A stretch of 64,000 nucleotides of DNA from Treponema sp. UBA4873 (GTDB lineage Bacteria; Spirochaetota; Spirochaetia; Treponematales; Treponemataceae), in assembly GCA_002399405.1 (NCBI GenBank), contig DHDP01000002.1, forward strand, positions 328,229-392,228. Reading direction: 5' to 3'. The notes beneath the pieces are model-generated. The model made no database searches. It saw only the letters and a list, made by a program, of their open reading frames with translations, and was not told the origin of the DNA. Shown here piece by piece: positions 25,439-34,348 of the stretch. A program made the position numbers and the translations under genes. Position 1 is the stretch's first letter, and each line of letters opens with the position of its first letter.

Positions 25439-26596
25439 ATGGAAATATATGTAAAACGTGTTCTTGCTCTGAAAAAATTGCTTTCACAGAAATCGGTATT
25501 TCTGTTCGGTCCGCGCCAAACGGGTAAATCATCATATGTAAAAGAACAGCTGCAGCAGGATATTGCGCTTTCATGGAATCTCCTTGACGGACGTCTCCGG
25601 CTGCAGGTTCAAGCCGATCCGGGACTTTTGAGGCAGGAAGCTGAAGCGCGTAACCTTCGTAACTGTATTATCTTTATCGATGAAATCCAGAAATGTCCGC
25701 AGCTCCTCGATGAAATTCATTTTCTTATTGAAGACCGTGCAATTCGTTTTCTGCTTACCGGTTCAAGCGCACGGAAACTGCGTACTGCCGGAGTGAATCT
25801 GCTTGGAGGTCGGGCAACTCAGCGTCACATGCATCCGTTTGTTTTTGCGGAAATCTCCCGGGAACAGAACTACAACCTGCCGTATCTGTTTGAACACGGC
25901 CTTTTGCCGCCGCTGTTCTATTCGGACGATATAGAAGAAGATTTGTCCGCGTACGTGAATACGTATTTGACGGAGGAAATTGCCGCGGAAGGTGCAGCGC
26001 GTAATCTTCCTGCTTTCGCACGATTTTTAAAAACTGCAGCATCCGCGAATGCGCAGCTTATCAACTACACGAATATTGCAAACGACAGTCAGGTCGCGGT
26101 CCAGACGGTACGACAATGGTATCAGGTTCTTACCGACACGTTATTGGGATATGAAATACAGCCTTTTACTGCCACAAAAAAACGAAAGACCATCGCAACT
26201 GCAAAATTTTATTTTTTTGATATAGGAATCGTACGCGCTCTGCGGAATATTCCGACACCGGCGGAAGGTACGACGGAATTCGGAGAATTTTTTGAACAAC
26301 TCGTCTGCATGGAACTGCGCGCCTGGATAGATTATACTCGTCCAGCAAGTACACTGTCTTTCTGGCGTTCAACAGCGAATCAGGAAGTCGATTTCTGCGT
26401 CGATACGGAACTTGCCGTTGAAGTGAAATGCGCAACGGTCGTTACAGACAAACATCTCAAAGGACTCCGTGCACTGCGGGAAGAAGGTATATTTAAACGA
26501 TACATAGTCATCTGCAGAGAAGAACGTCCGCGTCTTGTTGACGGGATTGAAATACTGCCGTGGACGTATTTCTTTGAACAATTGTGGAAAGAGTAA
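25439..26596 (+). CDS. AAA-family ATPase with C-terminal DUF4143 domain
   Basis: A 385-residue ATPase. Residues 1–160 are the AAA_14 domain: Walker A GPRQTGKSS (Lys30), Walker B NCIIFIDEIQK, and sensor-1 LLTGSSARKL. The C-terminal half is DUF4143, a PD-(D/E)XK-like domain ending with the characteristic FWRSTANQEVDFCVD and LAVEVKCA. Such genes are very common in treponemes and gut bacteria, often in many copies, and their job is unknown. A+T-richer and less regular codon use than neighbours, plus the isolated position with its own palindromic control site, suggests a mobile accessory gene. AAAGGA lies about 9 nt before the ATG. Confidence 0.92.
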   Translation: MEIYVKRVLALKKLLSQKSVFLFGPRQTGKSSYVKEQLQQDIALSWNLLDGRLRLQVQADPGLLRQEAEARNLRNCIIFIDEIQKCPQLLDEIHFLIEDRAIRFLLTGSSARKLRTAGVNLLGGRATQRHMHPFVFAEISREQNYNLPYLFEHGLLPPLFYSDDIEEDLSAYVNTYLTEEIAAEGAARNLPAFARFLKTAASANAQLINYTNIANDSQVAVQTVRQWYQVLTDTLLGYEIQPFTATKKRKTIATAKFYFFDIGIVRALRNIPTPAEGTTEFGEFFEQLVCMELRAWIDYTRPASTLSFWRSTANQEVDFCVDTELAVEVKCATVVTDKHLKGLRALREEGIFKRYIVICREERPRLVDGIEILPWTYFFEQLWKE

Positions 26597-26618
26597 CGTT
26601 ATTCTATAATGCTTATGT

Positions 26619-27953
26619 ATGGAAGACCCCTCATCCAGAAACCAGAAATCGCAGCGCATACGCGACGTTATCCGATATATCAAGCGTTTTAAAAACGCGG
26701 TCGTCGTCATCTATCTCGACGACGAAGTGATCGACTCGACGCTGTTCTCGAGCCACATCCGCGACATCAGTCTTATCCACGAAGCCGGACTGCAGGTGCT
26801 TATTGTTCCGGGCGCGCACAAGCGTATCGACGAAATTCTGTCGTCTTCGGGGATTGATTGGTCGTACAAAAACAGCATCCGCGTCACGAAGCCTGAAGCG
26901 ATGCCGTCGATCAAGATGGCGGCGTTCGACGTCTCGAACACGGTCATGACGGCGCTCGCCGCAGATCACCTTACCGCGGTCATCGGAAACTGGGTGCGGG
27001 CCCGGAGCATCGGCGTTCTCAACGGCGAAGACTACGGCACTGCCGGCGAAATAGACAAAGTGCAGACGGATGCAATCCGCACCGTGCTCGCGAGCGGTTT
27101 TATCCCGATATTTCCCTGCATCGGCTGGAGCGCCGCGGGAAAACCGTACAACATTTCGTCGATTACGCTCGCGGAGGAAATCGCGGTTCATCTGCAGGCG
27201 GATAAACTGTTTTTCGTCATGCCCGACGCGGAAATCAGCGCGGAGCATTTCACTATCCCGGACGGAATCGGCACGTCGGATACCGGCGAAGTACCCGCCC
27301 TGAATCTCGACGAGCTCGACGTTTTTACCGAAGCGAATGCCGCCTCGAAAAACACAAAAATCATGTCTCTTCTGTGTCTTGCAAAGAACGCATGCACGTC
27401 GGGCGTTTCCCGCGTCCACATTCTCAACGGCTCGCTCGACGGCGCTCTGCCCTGCGAGATTTTCTCGGACCTCGGGTCAGGCACTATGATTTACTCGAAG
27501 AATTACGGCGGAATCCGGCCGATGACGGCCGAGGACGTTCCCGCTGTTCTTTCTATTATGCGCCCGTTCGTCGACCACGGTAACCTTCTGCCGCGCACCG
27601 ACAAGCAGATTCTCGACAATCTTGCTGATTACATTGTCTACGAACTGGACGGCGGAATCCGTGCGTGCGCTGCGCTGCACATTTACGGCACGGAACAGGC
27701 GGAAATCGCGGCTGTCGCTGTCGACGATTCCTGCGCAAATATCGGCATCGGACCGAAACTCGTCGAATATCTGCTCGACCGCGCAAAAAAGGAAAAGATC
27801 GGCGGCGTTTTCATACTCACAACGCAGGCTGCAGACTGGTTCGAGAATCTCGGATTCGTGCCGGACGACATTTCCTCGCTTCCCGCAAAACGCAGGGAGA
27901 CCTGGTCTCCCCGGCGTGGTTCGAAATTGTTCCGCCTGAACCTCAAATATTAA
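26619..27953 (+). CDS. argA: N-acetylglutamate synthase, ArgA-like (amino acid kinase fold plus GNAT)
   Basis: A 444-residue bifunctional-architecture protein: an amino acid kinase-like domain at about 20–290 (VVVIYLDDEVID; VLIVPGAHKRID; GFIPIFPCIGWSAAG) followed by a GNAT acetyltransferase domain at about 300–440 (IRPMTAEDVPAVL; IAAVAVDDSCANIGIGPKLVE). This matches ArgA, which acetylates glutamate with acetyl-CoA in the first step of arginine synthesis; the kinase domain serves as the arginine sensor. Arginine genes are otherwise absent from the window, so its place in a full pathway is not shown. xpt follows after 56 nt on the same strand. Confidence 0.85.
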   Translation: MEDPSSRNQKSQRIRDVIRYIKRFKNAVVVIYLDDEVIDSTLFSSHIRDISLIHEAGLQVLIVPGAHKRIDEILSSSGIDWSYKNSIRVTKPEAMPSIKMAAFDVSNTVMTALAADHLTAVIGNWVRARSIGVLNGEDYGTAGEIDKVQTDAIRTVLASGFIPIFPCIGWSAAGKPYNISSITLAEEIAVHLQADKLFFVMPDAEISAEHFTIPDGIGTSDTGEVPALNLDELDVFTEANAASKNTKIMSLLCLAKNACTSGVSRVHILNGSLDGALPCEIFSDLGSGTMIYSKNYGGIRPMTAEDVPAVLSIMRPFVDHGNLLPRTDKQILDNLADYIVYELDGGIRACAALHIYGTEQAEIAAVAVDDSCANIGIGPKLVEYLLDRAKKEKIGGVFILTTQAADWFENLGFVPDDISSLPAKRRETWSPRRGSKLFRLNLKY

Positions 27954-28009
27954 TAAATCCGCGGGTCCGTAAATATTGCGTAAACGATGAAATTCTATTA
28001 GTATATGCT

Positions 28010-28597
28010 ATGGAATTATTGGAAGAAAGAATCAGGAAGGACGGAAAGGTTCTTCCCGGTAATATTTTAAAAGTAAGCAGTTTTATCAATCATCAGATAG
28101 ACGTCGGGCTGCTCGACGAGCTTGGTGAGGAATTTGCCCGCCGTTATGCGGACCGCACGGTGACGAAAATCCTCACGATCGAATCTTCCGGTATAGCTGT
28201 GGCCTGTGCAACGGCCCGCTGGTTCGACAACTGTCCCGTCGTATTCGCCAAAAAAAGTTCTTCAAGCAACATTTCCGACGACTGCTACCGTACGTCGGTT
28301 TATTCGTACACTCACTCTAAAAATTATAACGTTATTGTCGCAAAGCAGTACCTTGCCGAAACGGACAAAGTTCTGCTCATAGACGATTTTCTCGCGAACG
28401 GAAGCGCCCTTTCGGGACTCGTCGACCTTGTCGGGCAGTCAGGTGCAGAACTCGCGGGAGCGGGAATTGTCATCGAAAAAGGATTTCAGGAAGGCGGTGA
28501 AATCCTCCGTAAAAAAGGATACAGGATCGAGTCTCTCGCCATCATAGACTCGATGTCCGCGGAACACGGAATTACATTCCGTTCACAAAATCAGTGA
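28010..28597 (+). CDS. xpt: Xanthine phosphoribosyltransferase
   Basis: A 195-residue type I phosphoribosyltransferase of the Xpt family, which makes XMP from xanthine and PRPP in purine salvage. The PRPP-binding loop is KVLLIDDFLANGSALSG; N-terminal MELLEERIRKDGKVLPGN and ILTIESSGIAVA are family features, as is the length. The ATG at 28010 matches the family N-terminus although no ribosome site is obvious; the upstream open frame overlaps argA in another frame and is not coding. The four nucleoside-importer genes follow on the same strand after 84 nt, so salvage and uptake are probably linked. No purine riboswitch fold was recognised in the 56-nt leader. Confidence 0.93.
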   Translation: MELLEERIRKDGKVLPGNILKVSSFINHQIDVGLLDELGEEFARRYADRTVTKILTIESSGIAVACATARWFDNCPVVFAKKSSSSNISDDCYRTSVYSYTHSKNYNVIVAKQYLAETDKVLLIDDFLANGSALSGLVDLVGQSGAELAGAGIVIEKGFQEGGEILRKKGYRIESLAIIDSMSAEHGITFRSQNQ

Positions 28598-28681
28598 CAC
28601 GCTGATTAAATTCCGATGCATCGATCGGCGGATTCTCTGGCATATGAGCCCGCAGGGCTATATATAGAGTAGGAGCAAAAC

Positions 28682-29779
28682 ATGAAAAAATTTTTAACAG
28701 TTACGGCCTGCATCTGCGCACTGTTCGCTGTTACCGGCTGCAGCAAAAAAGAAACTGCTGCAAAATCAACCGCGCTTACGAAAGATACCATCAAAGTAGG
28801 CTTTGTGTACATCGGTTCCGTCAACGACGAAGGATACACACAGGCTCACGACAAAGGGCGTCTCGCACTCGAAGCCGAAGGAATCAAAACCGCATACGTC
28901 GAAAACGTTCCCGAAAACGCCGACTGCGAAAAAGCAATCCGCGACCTTATCGATCAGGGATGCAACGTGATTTACACGACGAGCTTCGGTTTCATGGATT
29001 GGACAATCAAAGTCGCGGCTGATTATCCGAACGTTAAGTTCGGTCACTGTTCAGGATATAAACGCGCAGACAACGTTTCGACGTATTTCGGCAAAGCGTT
29101 TCAGGGACGTTACCTTGCGGGCATCGTCGCGGGTATGAAAACTGCCGCTGACAAAATCGGCTACGTCGCGGCCTTCCCGCTTCCCGAATGCATCCGCGGC
29201 ATCAACGCCTTCACGCTCGGCGTGCAGTCCGTAAATCCGAATGCGACGGTCGAAGTCATCTGGACCAACACGTGGTACGATCCTACAAAGGAAAAGCAGG
29301 CGGCCATGGAGCTTCTTAACAAAGGATGCGACGTACTCGAACAGCATCAGGATTCGACCGCCGCTCAGATTGCAGCGCAGGAAAAAGGCGCATACTGCAT
29401 CGGCTACAACGTCGCTTCACCGAACGCGGCTCCTAAAGCATATCTGACAGCACCGCTTTTCCACTGGGACGTTTTCTATCTCGAAGACGTACACTCGATT
29501 CTCAACGGAACATGGAAAAGCCAGGCGTACTGGAAAGGACTTGAAAACGGCATGGTGACGCTCGACACGCTCACGCCGCTCTGCGCTCCGGGAACGCAGG
29601 AAGCCGTAGACAAAGCTCAGGCCGATATTATCAGCGGAACGAATAAAATTTTCACCGGCCCTATTGAAGATCAGGACGGCAGCGTAAAAATCGCTGCGGG
29701 GACGACGCTCACCGACGATGAAATCTGGAACATGAACTGGTTCGTCAAAGGCGTAATCGGAAGCGTTCCGAAGAACTGA
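28682..29779 (+). CDS. BMP-family nucleoside-binding lipoprotein (PnrA/TmpC-like)
   Basis: A 365-residue receptor of the basic membrane protein family. The signal peptide ends with lipobox AVTGC (Cys20). Mature protein starts with KVGFVYIGSVNDEGYTQAHD, the BMP motif, and later has YFGKAFQGRYLAGIVAG. In Treponema pallidum the homologous PnrA (TmpC) binds purine nucleosides; that role is likely here given xpt upstream and NupABC-like genes downstream. TAGGAG precedes the ATG. A hairpin at 29797–29830 separates it from the ATPase gene, which probably lets the receptor be made in excess over the membrane parts. Confidence 0.93.
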   Translation: MKKFLTVTACICALFAVTGCSKKETAAKSTALTKDTIKVGFVYIGSVNDEGYTQAHDKGRLALEAEGIKTAYVENVPENADCEKAIRDLIDQGCNVIYTTSFGFMDWTIKVAADYPNVKFGHCSGYKRADNVSTYFGKAFQGRYLAGIVAGMKTAADKIGYVAAFPLPECIRGINAFTLGVQSVNPNATVEVIWTNTWYDPTKEKQAAMELLNKGCDVLEQHQDSTAAQIAAQEKGAYCIGYNVASPNAAPKAYLTAPLFHWDVFYLEDVHSILNGTWKSQAYWKGLENGMVTLDTLTPLCAPGTQEAVDKAQADIISGTNKIFTGPIEDQDGSVKIAAGTTLTDDEIWNMNWFVKGVIGSVPKN

Positions 29780-29796
29780 TTTACGACACCGGATAT

Positions 29797-29836
29797 AAAG
29801 GGCTGTCTGATACATTTCAGCCGGCCCTTTACTTTT
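29797..29836 (+). terminator. Intra-operon hairpin after the nucleoside receptor gene
   Basis: AAAGGGCT (29797–29804) can pair with the GGCCCTTT at 29823–29830, followed by ACTTTT. Placement between receptor and ATPase genes suits partial termination or protection of the receptor mRNA 3' end. Confidence 0.5.
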
Positions 29837-29858
29837 AATATGCAGCAAGGGGCTGTGT

Positions 29859-31361
29859 ATGGAAACGTTCATAGAATTAAAAAACATTTCAAAAACATTC
29901 GGAACCGTACAGGCAAATAAAAACATTTCACTTGATGTAAGAAAAGGCGAAATTCTCGCACTTCTCGGCGAAAACGGCTCCGGCAAAAGCACGCTCGTCA
30001 ATATTCTTTCAGGCATTTACACTCCGGACCGCGGCAGCATTTTCATAAACGGGAGTGAAAAATTCTTCACATCTCCGGAAGATGCGATAAAAAACGGTAT
30101 CGGCATGGTCCACCAGCATTTTAAGCTCGTAAACGTCATGAGCGCGCTTGAAAACATTACGCTCGGTGAAAGAAATTCCTTTTTTATTAACAAAAAGAAA
30201 ATCGCCGGGAAAATAAATAAACTTGAAAACTCGTTCGGATTCTCCATCGATCCGTATAAAAAAATATATTCGATGTCCGTCAGCGAAAAACAGACTGTAG
30301 AAATTATTAAAATGCTCTATCAGGGGGCAAAGCTGCTGATTCTCGACGAACCGACCGCCGTTCTCACTCCGCAGGAAACGAAACGCCTGTTCGACGTTCT
30401 GCGGCGCATGCGTGAACAGGGCTGCTCCGTCGTCATCATTACGCACAAGCTCAACGAAGTAATGGAAATAAGCGACCGCGTTTCGGTACTGCGAAAGGGC
30501 GCTTATGCCGGTACGGTCGAAACGGCAGGAACCACGGCGCACGAACTTGCGGAACTTATGGTCGGCGGCGAAGTTTCGCTCGAGGTCGTGCGCGCTCATG
30601 CACCGCGTTCTGCAGAGCCGCTGCTCACCGTGGCGGATCTCTGTGTTACCAATGAAAACAGCATGCCCGTTCTTAATCACATGTCGTTCGATTTGTACGG
30701 CGGCGAAATTCTCGGCGTCGCGGGGATCGTGGGCAGCGGACAGAAGGAATTGTGCGAAGCGATTGCGGGTCTCTGCCGCGTCGACGGCGGTTCGATCATG
30801 TTCGACAACGAGGAGCTCGTCGGAATGTCGCCGCTCAGCATCAAAAAGAAAGGACTGCGGATGAGTTTTATTCCCGAGGACCGTCTCGGCATGGGACTTG
30901 TCGCCGGCATGGACATTACGGACAACGTCATGCTCAAAACGTACGACGAATCCGACGGTCCGTTCGTCGACCGCGCCGACGGAAAAAAACGCGCGGAACT
31001 TATTGTTAAAAATTACGACATCTCAACACCGGGCGTTAATCATATTGTTAAAAAACTAAGCGGCGGGAACATTCAGAAAGTGCTTCTCGGCCGCGAAATT
31101 GAAATGCATCCGCGCGTTCTCGTCACCGCATATCCGTTCCGCGGACTCGACGTCGGCGCATCAAATACCATTTACGCCATGCTCAACGAGCAGAAATGCA
31201 AAGGTGTCGCCGTCCTTCTTATAGGCGAAGACCTCGATGTACTCCGCGGACTGAGCGACAGGCTTATGGTCATTCATAACGGCAGAGTGATGGGCATTGT
31301 TAATCCGCGGACGGAAAGCAAAGACATCATCGGTATTATGATGATGGGAGGCAAAGCATGA
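29859..31361 (+). CDS. Nucleoside ABC importer, double ATP-binding subunit (NupA/YufO-like)
   Basis: A 500-residue protein with two ABC domains. The first is canonical: Walker A GENGSGKST (about residue 39–47), signature MSVSEKQTVEI and Walker B LLILDEPTAVLTP. The second lacks a normal Walker A (GIVGSGQKELCEAI), has signature LSGGNIQKV and a Walker B changed to VLVTAYPFRGLD in place of the usual ...EPTRGLD, losing the catalytic Glu-Pro. Degenerate second Walker A motifs are known in this family, but the altered Walker B is less usual. The gene overlaps the next permease by ATGA. It powers the importer whose receptor is at 28682. Confidence 0.93.
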   Translation: METFIELKNISKTFGTVQANKNISLDVRKGEILALLGENGSGKSTLVNILSGIYTPDRGSIFINGSEKFFTSPEDAIKNGIGMVHQHFKLVNVMSALENITLGERNSFFINKKKIAGKINKLENSFGFSIDPYKKIYSMSVSEKQTVEIIKMLYQGAKLLILDEPTAVLTPQETKRLFDVLRRMREQGCSVVIITHKLNEVMEISDRVSVLRKGAYAGTVETAGTTAHELAELMVGGEVSLEVVRAHAPRSAEPLLTVADLCVTNENSMPVLNHMSFDLYGGEILGVAGIVGSGQKELCEAIAGLCRVDGGSIMFDNEELVGMSPLSIKKKGLRMSFIPEDRLGMGLVAGMDITDNVMLKTYDESDGPFVDRADGKKRAELIVKNYDISTPGVNHIVKKLSGGNIQKVLLGREIEMHPRVLVTAYPFRGLDVGASNTIYAMLNEQKCKGVAVLLIGEDLDVLRGLSDRLMVIHNGRVMGIVNPRTESKDIIGIMMMGGKA

Positions 31362-32437
31362 TCCGTATCGTAGCAAAAACAGAACTGAGCCGGAAGCGGA
31401 CGACATGCATGCGCATATTCGCCGTAACCGTCGCGCTCGCCGCCGCGGCCGTCATCATGCTCTGCATGAAACTGAATCCGCTTAAAATATACGGACAGAT
31501 TATCGCGGGAAGTCTGGGCAGCGCTTACCGTTTCCGCGAAACGGTAAACAAGGCGATTCCGCTTACGGTGCTTTCACTCGGCATCGGCATCGCTTTCCGA
31601 ATGAAGTTCTGGAATATCGGTGCGGAAGGCCAGCTTTTTATGGGGGCGTTCGGAGCATCGCTCGTCGCTTTCGCTTTTCCGAATATGCCGCGGCCCGTTC
31701 TTCTTATCTGCATGATGCTGTCGTCCTTCATTTTCGGCGGTTTGTGGGCGCTCGTTCCGGCCGGGCTCAAAATAAAATTCAACGCAAGCGAAACGCTCGT
31801 AACGCTCATGCTCAATTACGTTGCACAGCTGTGGATAGGCTATCTCCAGTATGGTCCGTGGCGCGATCCCGCGGCAAACGGCTTCCCGAAAATAGCGCAC
31901 TTCACGCAGAACGCCGTTCTTCCGAAATTATTCGGCATCCACGTAGGCTGGATTCTTACGCTCACCCTTGCGGTGATTTTCTCCGTCGTTTTCAGACGTA
32001 CGAAATTCGGCTACGAAATAGACGTGCTCGGCGAAAGCGAGGCAACGGCGCATTACGCCGGCATAAACGTCCCGCGCGTTCTGCTCGTCACCGTCATGCT
32101 CAGCGGCGGACTCTGCGGATTTGCCGGTATGATGCAGGCAAGCGCAATAGAAAACTCTCTGTCCGAACAGCTGAGCGGCGGCATGGGATTCACCGCTGTC
32201 ATCACGACGTGGCTTGCACAGCTCGATCCGCTGCTTATGGTGCTCGTATCGTTCCTGTTCAGCATGCTCATCCAGGGAGGAAATTTCCTTCAGAGCGCCA
32301 TGAGGATTCCTTCTTCGATGTCTCAGATACTTGAAGGAATTATTATTTTCTTCGTTCTCGGAAGCGAATTTTTCATACGCTACCGTTTTGTGATTGTTAA
32401 GAAACCGCATCAAACAGCAACGGAGGCGGAAAAATGA
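31358..32437 (+). CDS. Nucleoside ABC importer permease (NupB/YufP-like)
   Basis: A 359-residue permease of the BPD_transp_2 (LivM/RbsC-like) fold with eight to ten helices. The family section FRMKFWNIGAEGQLFMGAFG and TLVTLMLNYVAQLW-like region ASETLVTLMLNYVAQ identify the NupB/YufP branch. It starts inside the end of the ATPase gene (ATGA overlap) and ends overlapping the next permease in the same way, so the three membrane components are translationally coupled. With the BMP receptor it forms a purine nucleoside importer by homology. Confidence 0.93.
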   Translation: MIRIVAKTELSRKRTTCMRIFAVTVALAAAAVIMLCMKLNPLKIYGQIIAGSLGSAYRFRETVNKAIPLTVLSLGIGIAFRMKFWNIGAEGQLFMGAFGASLVAFAFPNMPRPVLLICMMLSSFIFGGLWALVPAGLKIKFNASETLVTLMLNYVAQLWIGYLQYGPWRDPAANGFPKIAHFTQNAVLPKLFGIHVGWILTLTLAVIFSVVFRRTKFGYEIDVLGESEATAHYAGINVPRVLLVTVMLSGGLCGFAGMMQASAIENSLSEQLSGGMGFTAVITTWLAQLDPLLMVLVSFLFSMLIQGGNFLQSAMRIPSSMSQILEGIIIFFVLGSEFFIRYRFVIVKKPHQTATEAEK

Positions 32438-33393
32438 ATTTCGTCATTCAGCTCGGACTGTTTCTTCAGACAGCAGTTCAGATGGGAACACACATTCTGC
32501 TTGCGACTTCGGGCGGAATTATGTGCGAAAAAGCAGGCAACACGAATCTCGGAATCGAAGGCATGATGCTCATGGGCGCTTCCGTCGGATATTGGGCAGG
32601 ATATACGTTCTGCAGTCCGGTCATCGCAGTTCTTGCGGCCGGTCTTGCAGGAGCGGCCGGCGCGCTCATCTACGCGGTCATAACTGTCACCCTGCGCGGC
32701 AACCAGGTTGTCACGGGCCTTGTGCTCACGATTTTCGGTACCGGAGTCGCGGGCTTCCTCAGCAAGACAATCAGCAGTCACTTTCTGCCGGAAAAAATAC
32801 AGACCGCGTTCGCGGCGCGTTCAATCCCCGGACTGAGCAGAATTCCCGTCGTAGGACCAGCGCTTTTTTCACAGAGCATCTACGTGTATATCTCGATTAT
32901 TATTGCAGTCGTGCTTTATCTGTACATGCGCTTTACGCGCCGGGGGCTCAATCTCCGTTCCGTCGGCGAAAATCCCGCAGCTGCGGACGCAAGCGGCATC
33001 AACGTCACGCTGTACAAATACGTGCATATCATCCTCGGCGGATTTCTCGCCGGTATGGGCGGCGCATACCTTTCGCTCGTGTTCGTTCCGCGCTGGCAGG
33101 AGAACATCACCGCAGGCGCCGGCTGGATTGCGGTCGCGTTCGTCATCTTCAGCACGTGGAATCCGCTGCAGGCAATCGCCGCAAGTTATGCGTTCGGCGC
33201 GCTCAAAGGCCTCGCGTTCAAAATCCAGAACCTCGTCATAGCAGGCCGTACTATTGCAATTTCTCCGCAGCTCCTCGACATGATACCATACCTCGCGACT
33301 GTGATCGTGCTGGTATGCATGACAATGCGGAAGAAAAAGGAAAACCAGAGTCCCGAGGCGCTCGGAAATCCGTACTTCAGAGAAGAACGATAA
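32434..33393 (+). CDS. Nucleoside ABC importer permease (NupC/YufQ-like)
   Basis: A 319-residue partner permease. Marker sections are GIMCEKAGNTNLGIEGMMLM near the N-terminus, RGNQVVTGLVLTIFGTG, and GGFLAGMGGAYLSLVF with GWIAVAFVIFSTWNP near the end, all typical of NupC/YufQ. It is the last gene of the importer operon; a strong bidirectional-type hairpin at 33439–33474 follows. The overlap with the preceding permease is four bases. Confidence 0.93.
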   Translation: MNFVIQLGLFLQTAVQMGTHILLATSGGIMCEKAGNTNLGIEGMMLMGASVGYWAGYTFCSPVIAVLAAGLAGAAGALIYAVITVTLRGNQVVTGLVLTIFGTGVAGFLSKTISSHFLPEKIQTAFAARSIPGLSRIPVVGPALFSQSIYVYISIIIAVVLYLYMRFTRRGLNLRSVGENPAAADASGINVTLYKYVHIILGGFLAGMGGAYLSLVFVPRWQENITAGAGWIAVAFVIFSTWNPLQAIAASYAFGALKGLAFKIQNLVIAGRTIAISPQLLDMIPYLATVIVLVCMTMRKKKENQSPEALGNPYFREER

Positions 33394-33438
33394 CCTGAAT
33401 ACGTGTAAAATATTCCGGCTCGACACTTCTGTTCACAA

Positions 33439-33474
33439 AAGTGTGCGCCTTTCCCGCATGTCGGGCGCACACTT
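33439..33474. terminator. Bidirectional terminator hairpin between convergent genes
   Basis: AAGTGTGCGCC (33439–33449) pairs with GGCGCACACTT (33464–33474). It sits in the 89-nt gap between the nucleoside-importer operon and the convergent HU-like gene. On the minus strand the stem is followed by a short T run. Confidence 0.7.
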
Positions 33475-33482
33475 CAATTATC

Positions 33483-34256
33483 TTACGCCAGCTTCACTGC
33501 AATGGAACTTATCCCCGTGACAGGCGTCTTCCGATCTTTCCCGTTCGCGTTTTCATAACTGCGCACGGCAATCTTGTACGATGTATCCGCTTCAAGTTCA
33601 GGGAGGAAGAATTCCAGTGTGCCCGGTAGATTCCGCGTAATAAGAACGGAACTTACTGTAACCCATCTGGATTCATCCGTTACAAGGTTATTAGATTCAT
33701 CGAACGGGACAAAGTACACGGCGCTTTGATCGCTTATAAGCTTCAAATGGCTGCCCGTAATACGTACCATTTTGCCGGCTGTCAGATTTCCGTCCGTTTT
33801 TTTATCAGGCAGGCTCAATATTTCTGCGATAACAGGAGCAGGATCATTCATCACGATTTTGTCCACTTCCATGTCGGTCACTGCCGATTTTACGTCCTTT
33901 GAAGGCGTAAAGCGAACCTCGAATCCGGGCACTGTTCCTGTTGTTACGTCCGACTTGCTCATAGTACCCGCTGCACCAATATACAACGTGCCAAGATCAA
34001 GTACGTTCACCGCCTTACCGGATTGCAGCTTTGAAATGATTTCGCGTTTAAGAAGTTCCGCGCTGTGACGCACCATCGCCACGTCAACTCCCGTATTTGA
34101 TTCGGCAAGACCTGCTATCAGATTATTAAGGTCTACCGTGCGCCGTGTGGCGTTCACGATATACTGCGAATTCTCGTCCTTTGCAAACGGATTTGCACGG
34201 AGAGACACACTTACAGCGTTATTCTCGTTCGAATACGCACCTATTTTCTTTTCCAT
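33483..34256 (-). CDS. HU/IHF-like DNA-binding plus DUF4469 protein
   Basis: A 257-residue protein. Residues about 10–125 resemble the HU-like domain variants of Bacteroidetes and treponemes (VDLNNLIAGLAESNTGVDVA; LLKREIISKLQSGKAVNVLDLG; GFEVRFTPSKDVKSAV). The C-terminal part (about 150–257) matches DUF4469, an immunoglobulin-like fold (GKMVRITGSHLKLI; SYKIAVRSYENANGKD). Function unknown; these proteins are common and multi-copy in treponemes. AGGAGG sits 8 nt before the ATG at 34256. A 35-codon upstream reading frame with its own strong ribosome site overlaps this start, so expression may be coupled. The convergent terminator at 33439 serves its 3' end. Confidence 0.75.
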   Translation of the reverse strand: MEKKIGAYSNENNAVSVSLRANPFAKDENSQYIVNATRRTVDLNNLIAGLAESNTGVDVAMVRHSAELLKREIISKLQSGKAVNVLDLGTLYIGAAGTMSKSDVTTGTVPGFEVRFTPSKDVKSAVTDMEVDKIVMNDPAPVIAEILSLPDKKTDGNLTAGKMVRITGSHLKLISDQSAVYFVPFDESNNLVTDESRWVTVSSVLITRNLPGTLEFFLPELEADTSYKIAVRSYENANGKDRKTPVTGISSIAVKLA

Positions 34257-34348
34257 ACCAAAAACCTCCTTGATGGAAAATTCATAATTAATAAAAAAAT
34301 GATGAAGGATTCGCTGCAACCTTCCCGTCCCCGTGCTTTCTGTATCAT
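34241..34348 (-). CDS. Small upstream ORF (35 codons) overlapping the HU-like gene start
   Basis: An ATG at 34348 is preceded by AAGGAGG at ideal spacing and opens a 35-codon frame that stops at TAG 34241, running 16 nt past the ATG of the HU-like gene in another frame. The peptide is basic at its ends with a hydrophobic middle (SFIIFLLIMNF). The ribosome site context ATCAAGGAGGT occurs twice, once before each start. It may be a true small protein, a regulatory leader for translational coupling, or simply a remnant of a duplicated start region. No homologue is recognised. Confidence 0.45.
   Translation of the reverse strand: MIQKARGREGCSESFIIFLLIMNFPSRRFLVWKRK

Noticed and set aside
27954..28009. 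Purine riboswitch before xpt
   Set aside because: The 56-nt gap is too short and lacks the conserved loop and junction sequences of the aptamer.
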